Below, one piece after another: positions 6,807-9,934 of a stretch of DNA of 9,934 nt. The stretch comes from Sandaracinobacteroides sp964394815 (GTDB taxonomy: Bacteria > Pseudomonadota > Alphaproteobacteria > Sphingomonadales > Sphingomonadaceae). The translations under genes were made by a program, and so were the position numbers. The stretch covers positions 1-9,934 of the forward strand of contig CAYMZC010000092.1 in NCBI GenBank assembly GCA_964394815.1. Reading direction: 5' to 3'. Under the pieces are notes generated by a model. That model searched no databases and was not told the origin of the DNA. It saw nothing but the letters and a program-made list of their open reading frames with translations. Positions within the stretch are counted from its first letter, which is position 1. Every line of letters begins with the position of its first letter.

Positions 6807-6820
6807 CGGACCAAGGTCCG
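6807..6820. repeat. Inverted repeat CGGACC-AA-GGTCCG upstream of fur
   Basis: Perfect 6-bp arms around two bases lie about 45 bp before the fur start codon. It could be an operator for fur expression or a short leader hairpin. The sequence does not resemble the classical Fur box, which is AT-rich. No convincing -10/-35 pair was found nearby; TTGCCG and TTATCT with a 16-bp spacer are only a weak match. Confidence 0.3.
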
Positions 6821-6860
6821 CCCTGTCCACGGGAAGATAATGCCCCGATGGCCGAACGGC

Positions 6861-6893
6861 AAGAAGGGGCCGGCGGATGTCCGGGCGGCCCCT
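6861..6893 (-). terminator. Hairpin terminator downstream of mucR
   Basis: Eight-base arms AGGGGCCG and CGGCCCCT (6865-6872 and 6886-6893) pair perfectly. Inside the loop a further CGGA/TCCG pairing can extend the stem. On the minus strand the hairpin begins 14 nt after the mucR stop codon and is followed at once by TTCTT. The U-tract is short, but the GC-rich stem and its place make it a good candidate for the end of the mucR transcript. This would leave fur to start its own transcript. Confidence 0.6.
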
Positions 6894-6907
6894 GCCTGCC
6901 GAAGAGC

Positions 6908-7327
6908 CTATTTCTTCCGCGCCCGGCTGCGGGATGTGCCGAGGCCGATGGACTTTGCGAGCTGGCGGCGGGATTCGGCATAATTGGGCGCAACCATCGG
7001 ATAGTCAGGCGCAAGACCCCACTTGGCGCGATACTCATCCGGCGTCATGCCATAAGCAGTCATCAGGTGCCGCTTCAGCATCTTCAGCTTCTTGCCGTCT
7101 TCCAGGCAGACGATATAGTCTGGCTTCACGGACTGGCGGATCGGAACCGCAGGTTCGGCCCGGACTTCAGGCTCGGGCGCAGGGGATGCAAGACCCGCAA
7201 GCGTTGCATAGACATTCTGGATCAGCTGCGGAACGTCATTCACCGCAACGCTGTTGTTTGCGACATGGCTGGAAACGATATCCGCCGTCAGCGCAAGCAA
7301 GTCATTATGTTCGATCTGCTCAGACAT
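6908..7327 (-). CDS. mucR: MucR/Ros-family transcriptional regulator
   Basis: This 139-residue regulator belongs to the Ros/MucR family, whose members in alphaproteobacteria control exopolysaccharide, motility, cell-cycle and virulence genes, often as H-NS-like silencers that bind AT-rich DNA. The N-terminal helical part (about 1-45) fits the oligomerisation region and is followed by a Pro/Glu-rich linker. The DNA-binding part is IVCLEDGKKLKMLKRHLMTAYGMTPDEYRAKWGL (about 72-105). Of the zinc ligands of Ros (C-x2-C-x9-H-x4-H), Cys74 and His87 remain, while the others are Asp77 and Tyr92. A basic tail (SRSRARKK) closes the protein. The ATG at 7327 fits the family N-terminus (MSEQIEHNDLLALTADIV) and has AGGA 9 nt upstream; an in-frame GTG at 7345 is less likely. 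It stands alone between two gaps and probably has its own promoter and terminator. Confidence 0.92.
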   Translation of the reverse strand: MSEQIEHNDLLALTADIVSSHVANNSVAVNDVPQLIQNVYATLAGLASPAPEPEVRAEPAVPIRQSVKPDYIVCLEDGKKLKMLKRHLMTAYGMTPDEYRAKWGLAPDYPMVAPNYAESRRQLAKSIGLGTSRSRARKK

Positions 7328-7352
7328 TCGAAATAATCCTGTCACTCGTCAT

Positions 7353-7366
7353 GCAGGCAAGCCTGC
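7353..7366. repeat. Inverted repeat GCAGGC-AA-GCCTGC in the mucR leader
   Basis: Perfect 6-bp arms with a 2-bp centre lie 25 bp upstream of the mucR start codon, just before its ribosome binding site. As RNA it can fold only as a smaller-loop hairpin; as DNA it could be an operator. Many MucR/Ros proteins repress their own gene, so this is one possible place, but it is not AT-rich. Confidence 0.3.
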
Positions 7367-7449
7367 CTTCAATCTCTTGCAGGGTGGATGGCCCGTGCCT
7401 ACATGCCCAGCCTGCAACAGCGACCCTATCCATAACTACGCGGATGGTC

Positions 7450-7455
7450 ATTATT
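7450..7455 (-). promoter_or_regulatory. Candidate -10 box (AATAAT) for mucR
   Basis: On the minus strand AATAAT matches the sigma-70 -10 consensus at five of six positions. Transcription would start near 7443, giving a leader of about 115 nt before mucR. The best -35 match, TTTGCA (7491-7486), is 19 bp... wider than the ideal 17 bp, and lies in one arm of the inverted repeat at 7473-7493. A regulator bound there would block the promoter. Confidence 0.3.
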
Positions 7456-7472
7456 GGCAGAATCAAGACCGA

Positions 7473-7493
7473 CATGCAAACCCGCTTTGCATG
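7473..7493. repeat. Perfect inverted repeat CATGCAAA-N5-TTTGCATG
   Basis: Two 8-bp arms around CCCGC lie between the rimI stop codon (28 nt away on the minus strand) and mucR. No T-run follows on the minus strand, so it is a poor intrinsic terminator for rimI. Its place at the likely -35 region of mucR makes an operator at least as likely. It is the longest perfect inverted repeat that I see in the gaps between genes. Confidence 0.5.
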
Positions 7494-7521
7494 AACAATG
7501 ATGTCGCAGGATTGTTAGGAT

Positions 7522-8022
7522 TTACAGAATCCGGTCGAGCGTGAGTGCATCTATGCTTTCGCCAGTGGATGTGCGGTAATATCCCGGCCGCCTTCCGGCT
7601 TCACGAAACCCCGTTGCCTTGTAAAGCGCACGAGCCGCCAAATTGCTGCTTCTCACTTCCAGAAACAGGCGGCTGACATTCCTGTTCCGGGCAGTTTCAA
7701 TGATTTGTCCGATAAGGGCGCGGCCAATACCGCGCTGGCGCATATCCCTTCTGGTGGCGCAAAGAAGAAGCTCGGCTTCATCGAGCACCTGGCGGCAAAG
7801 ACCGAAAGCCGACAGGCCTGCCTTGTCATGGCCCAGCACGATCCAGCCGCCATCTTCGGCAAGAATTGCCGCCATTTGCGCCGCGGTCCAGGTTTCGCGA
7901 TAGTGCGGATCAAAGGCCGCATCGGCCATCAGTGCTGCTTCAGCCGCACTGTTCGGGCGCCCGAGGCTCCAGACAAGGTCGTATGCTTCAGGCGCCAAGG
8001 CCGCTCTCCGCCGCCCGGACAT
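7522..8022 (-). CDS. rimI: Ribosomal protein S18-alanine N-acetyltransferase RimI-like (GNAT)
   Basis: This 166-residue GNAT acetyltransferase is of the RimI type, which uses acetyl-CoA to acetylate the N-terminal alanine of ribosomal protein S18 in E. coli. Visible signs are HYRETWTAAQMAAIL near the N-terminus (about 40-54) and the acetyl-CoA loop QRGIGRA at 96-102. LEVRSSN with Asn127 and RALYKATGF follow at about 121-139, then RRPGYY at 144-149. The ATG at 8022 overlaps the end of tsaB by 35 bp. A TTG at 7998 would shorten the overlap to 11 bp, and an upstream TTG at 8043 seems unlikely. The tsaB-rimI pair is common in bacteria. Substrate assignment rests on family and neighbour only; other protein or small-molecule substrates are possible. 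Confidence 0.88.
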   Translation of the reverse strand: MSGRRRAALAPEAYDLVWSLGRPNSAAEAALMADAAFDPHYRETWTAAQMAAILAEDGGWIVLGHDKAGLSAFGLCRQVLDEAELLLCATRRDMRQRGIGRALIGQIIETARNRNVSRLFLEVRSSNLAARALYKATGFREAGRRPGYYRTSTGESIDALTLDRIL

Positions 8023-8647
8023 ACAGCAGGTCCGCCTCGCCAATCAGCTGCGGCGGCACCAGCCCGGCGGCAGCAGCCCGTGGCACGAACATGTCACCCT
8101 CCAGCCCCATCAGCCGGCGCCCGCTGCCAACCGGCCTTTCATCGGCATGAAGCCTATGGCCCATGTCCGCGGCGGCGGCGGCCAATGGCGGGCCGCGGCT
8201 TTCCAGCCCGCTTTCCGGGCCGTTGCCCGCTTCTCCACCGGCAGCGCCAAAACGCTCGAACCAGATCTGCCCGCGCGGCGCGGCCAGCACCACGGCAAGT
8301 GGCCCGCTGGCCCCTTGTTCCCGCGCCATTGCGGCGACGATCTGGGTCGATCGCACGCCCATGACCGGCACGCCCCACGCAAGGCCCAGCGCACGCGCGG
8401 CAGCAAGCCCGATCCGCAGGCCGGTGAAGCTGCCGGGGCCGGTTTCAACCAGGATCGCATCAGGCCGGAAGTCTGCGCCACCAAAAGGGTCCAGCATGGC
8501 GGCCAGGGTTGGCATAAGCAGTTCGGCATGGCCGCGATCCACGGGCACATGCCTTTCCGCCACGGCCGTGCCGCCATCCAGAAGCGCCAGCGACAGGTCA
8601 TGCCCTGTCGCAACGACGAGGACGCGCCCCTTCAGGCGATCCGGCAT
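7988..8647 (-). CDS. tsaB: tRNA threonylcarbamoyladenosine biosynthesis protein TsaB
   Basis: TsaB is the non-catalytic partner of TsaD in the complex that, with TsaE, transfers threonylcarbamoyl to A37 of tRNAs reading ANN codons. The hallmark GPGSFTGLRIGLAAARALGLA is at about 70-90 and HAELLMP at 40-46. The C-terminal part (about 205-215) has LLYVRAAE, matching the usual end of the family. The first strand reads VLVVATGHDLSLALLDGG, where most members have an IDT(S/A) sequence, so the ASKHA-like nucleotide loop is degenerate. At 219 residues the length is normal. The ATG at 8647 overlaps the nitroreductase gene by 16 bp, with no strong ribosome binding site, which suggests translation coupled to that gene. 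It overlaps rimI by 35 bp at the other end. Confidence 0.92.
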   Translation of the reverse strand: MPDRLKGRVLVVATGHDLSLALLDGGTAVAERHVPVDRGHAELLMPTLAAMLDPFGGADFRPDAILVETGPGSFTGLRIGLAAARALGLAWGVPVMGVRSTQIVAAMAREQGASGPLAVVLAAPRGQIWFERFGAAGGEAGNGPESGLESRGPPLAAAAADMGHRLHADERPVGSGRRLMGLEGDMFVPRAAAAGLVPPQLIGEADLLYVRAAESGLGA

Positions 8648-9255
8648 GTTTCATCGAAGGTGAAGCGCGGCAGGCGCGGAAACAGCTTCTTGCCCGTTCC
8701 ATGCCCGAGCGAGCAGATGAAGTTCGTCTCGGTCTTCGTTCCGCTCCAGAAGGCGGCATCCACCTTCGCCTTGTCGAAGCCGGACATGGGGCCGGTATCG
8801 AGGCCAAGGGCGCGCGCGGCCATGATCAGCCAGGCCCCCTGAAGGGTGGAATTGCGCATGGCGGTGGACTGGATCAGCTCCGGGTTGCCCTCGAACCAGC
8901 TTTTTGCATCGTCATGCGGAAACAGCTTCGGCAGATGGTCGTGAAACGCCATGTCCATGCCGATGATGACCGTGACAGGCGCCTGCAGCACCTTGGGCCT
9001 GTTCCCTTCCGACACGCAGTCGGCAAGCCGGGCACGGGCTTCGGCGCTGGAACAGAAGATAAAGCGCGCGGGCGATGCGTTGGCAGATGTCGGGCCGAAT
9101 TTCAGCAGATCATAAAGCCGGCGCAGCAGCGCTTCGGGCAGAGGCTCCTCGTGCCAGTCATAATGGGTCCGGGCATCGGTGAACATCTGGCGCAGCGCGC
9201 CCTCTTCGAGCGACTGCCCGGCCACGCCCTGCCCTTCGGTTGCTTCACCAGTCAT
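8632..9255 (-). CDS. Nitroreductase of the malonic semialdehyde reductase (RutE/HadB) family
   Basis: This 207-residue FMN-dependent nitroreductase-fold enzyme resembles RutE of pyrimidine breakdown, which reduces malonic semialdehyde with NADH. Conserved segments are GPTSANASPARF (54-65) and APVTVIIGMDMAFHDHLPKLFPH (about 92-114). AMRNSTLQGAWLIMAARALGLDTGPMSGFD (132-161) and the C-terminal KLFPRLPRFTFDETC follow. No other rut genes are nearby, so a role in uracil use cannot be claimed; sphingomonads often carry this gene beside tsaB, and the true substrate may be another aldehyde, enone or quinone. The start codon shares one base with the stop of nfu (TGATG), and the end overlaps tsaB by 16 bp, so it is translated as part of one operon. 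Confidence 0.87.
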   Translation of the reverse strand: MTGEATEGQGVAGQSLEEGALRQMFTDARTHYDWHEEPLPEALLRRLYDLLKFGPTSANASPARFIFCSSAEARARLADCVSEGNRPKVLQAPVTVIIGMDMAFHDHLPKLFPHDDAKSWFEGNPELIQSTAMRNSTLQGAWLIMAARALGLDTGPMSGFDKAKVDAAFWSGTKTETNFICSLGHGTGKKLFPRLPRFTFDETCRIA

Positions 9256-9809
9256 CAGATTGCCCTCACTTCAGAAACTTCCGGCACATAGTGGCGAAGC
9301 AGGTTCTCGATCCCGCCCTTCAGCGTCGCCGTGGACGAGGGGCAGCCCGCGCAGCTTCCGCGCATGTGGAGATAGACGATGCCCTGCTGAAAGCCGCGAT
9401 AGACGATATCGCCGCCGTCATTGGCGACGGCCGGCCTGACCCGCGTGTCGATCAGCTCGCGGATCTGCGCCACGATCTCGGCATCAGCCGGGTCGTCGAA
9501 GGTTTCGCTTTCGCCGGCATCCGAAAGCAGAATGGGTGCGCCGCTTGCGAAATGATCCATGATGATGCCGAGAACATCCGCCTTGAGGTCGACCCAGTCG
9601 GCGCTGCCGGGCGCCTTGGTGACGCTCACGAAATCCGATCCGAAATAGACCCGCTCGACATCGCCAATGGAAAAGAGCGCGCGGGCGAGCGGGGAGCGTT
9701 CCGCTTCTTCGGGGGACGCGAAATCGGCGCCCTCGCCCGGCAGAACCGGCCGGCCGGGCAGGAATTTCAGCGTGGCGGGATTGGGTGTGCGTTCAGTCTC
9801 GATCAGCAT
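9255..9809 (-). CDS. NifU-like Fe-S cluster carrier protein (Nfu)
   Basis: This 184-residue Nfu protein has the layout of mitochondrial NFU1 and alphaproteobacterial homologues: an N-terminal Nfu domain (about 1-88, starting MLIETERTPNPATLKFLPG) and a C-terminal NifU domain (about 108-180). The cluster-binding CxxC is in MRGSCAGCPSS, with Cys153 and Cys156. It receives 4Fe-4S clusters and delivers them to target enzymes such as lipoyl synthase or MiaB-type radical SAM proteins. The ATG at 9809 has a perfect AAGGAG 6 nt upstream. Its stop codon shares one base with the nitroreductase start. It is the first visible gene of the unit that runs through tsaB and rimI; only 79 genomic bases remain upstream, so earlier genes cannot be excluded. 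Confidence 0.94.
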   Translation of the reverse strand: MLIETERTPNPATLKFLPGRPVLPGEGADFASPEEAERSPLARALFSIGDVERVYFGSDFVSVTKAPGSADWVDLKADVLGIIMDHFASGAPILLSDAGESETFDDPADAEIVAQIRELIDTRVRPAVANDGGDIVYRGFQQGIVYLHMRGSCAGCPSSTATLKGGIENLLRHYVPEVSEVRAI

Positions 9810-9814
9810 GGCTT

Positions 9815-9820
9815 ACTCCT
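9815..9820 (-). promoter_or_regulatory. Strong Shine-Dalgarno of nfu (AAGGAG)
   Basis: AAGGAG on the minus strand lies 5-6 nt before the nfu ATG. It is the closest match to the anti-Shine-Dalgarno sequence in the window and settles the start. Together with the lack of overlap with an earlier frame, it suggests that nfu leads its operon. Confidence 0.7.
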
Positions 9821-9850
9821 TGCTGGGCGACATGGCCTTTGCGCGCGATG

Positions 9851-9879
9851 CAATCAAGACCGCACAAGTCGAATTTCAA
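9851..9879 (-). promoter_or_regulatory. Weak candidate promoter upstream of nfu
   Basis: On the minus strand TTGAAA (9879-9874) is a five-of-six -35 match, followed after exactly 17 bp by TGATTG (9856-9851), only a three-of-six -10 match. It lies 10 bp inside the end of the genomic sequence, so the context is incomplete. It is offered as a possibility only. Confidence 0.22.
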
Positions 9880-9888
9880 GCCCGGTCT

Positions 9889-9934
9889 AGATCGGAAGAG
9901 CACACGTCTGAACTCCAGTCACTCCGCGAAATCT
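9889..9934 (+). other. Illumina TruSeq adapter and index (sequencing artefact)
   Basis: From 9889 the sequence begins AGATCGGAAGAGC and continues for 34 bases as the TruSeq read-1 3' adapter up to 9922. It is followed by an 8-base index TCCGCGAA (9923-9930) and ATCT, the start of the P7 flow-cell sequence. TCCGCGAA matches the TruSeq HT i7 index that I know as D710. These bases are not from the organism. They should be removed and no feature should be called across 9888/9889. Confidence 0.98.

Noticed and set aside
6763..7038. An upstream extension of the fur frame to 7038
   Set aside because: It would run through the mucR terminator and 131 bp of mucR; the family N-terminus starts at 6762.
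8147..8842. A 231-codon plus-strand open frame opposite tsaB and the nitroreductase gene
   Set aside because: Shadow of two genes with clear family motifs; low-complexity, arginine-rich product with no start signal.
1..9888. Mobile elements, CRISPR arrays, tRNA or rRNA genes, or a new defence system
   Set aside because: No transposase, terminal repeats, spaced direct-repeat array or tRNA-like fold was seen; the gene set and order are conserved housekeeping.

Overview
The window looks like high-GC chromosomal DNA from an alphaproteobacterium, most likely a sphingomonad (order Sphingomonadales). This rests on the gene order nfu - nitroreductase - tsaB - rimI - mucR - fur - acyltransferase - miaB - ybeZ - ybeY - corC, on the Ros/MucR-type regulator and on the forms of the proteins; I could not run a phylogenetic test. 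All eleven genes lie on the minus strand, so the window reads from right to left. The last 46 bases (9889-9934) are not genomic: they are Illumina TruSeq adapter with a sample index, so the biological sequence ends at 9888 and this is the end of a contig.

Reading in the direction of transcription, the first unit holds nfu (9809-9255), a RutE/HadB-type nitroreductase (9255-8632), tsaB (8647-7988) and rimI (8022-7522). These genes overlap by 1, 16 and 35 bp. A 194-bp gap with a perfect 8-bp-arm inverted repeat and a possible promoter comes before mucR (7327-6908), which is followed by a strong hairpin that probably ends its transcript. A 145-bp gap then leads to the second large unit: fur (6762-6340), a PlsC-type acyltransferase (6331-5396), miaB (5396-4056), ybeZ/phoH (4069-3059), ybeY (3072-2494) and corC/ybeX (2497-1580). 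Its junctions are an 8-nt gap followed by overlaps of 1, 14, 14 and 4 bp. A 72-bp gap with a candidate promoter separates corC from a secreted M20D-type amidohydrolase (1507-152). The left 151 bp hold a TATAAT box, a 12-bp palindrome, a long imperfect hairpin and a Shine-Dalgarno sequence 5-6 nt from the edge, so another minus-strand gene probably starts just outside.

The genes fit a housekeeping theme of translation quality and iron. TsaB and MiaB both act in modifying tRNA position A37. RimI acetylates protein N-termini. YbeY, YbeZ and CorC/YbeX form the conserved ribosome/RNA maturation cluster. Nfu supplies Fe-S clusters, of which MiaB needs two, and Fur senses metal. The acyltransferase makes membrane phospholipid or a related lipid.

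I found no new defence, mobile or secondary-metabolite system. The points worth a second look are the adapter, an in-frame 15-bp minisatellite at the acyltransferase start that carries repeated Shine-Dalgarno/ATG pairs, the absence of lnt after corC, a MucR whose zinc finger has lost ligands, and several inverted repeats in the gaps.
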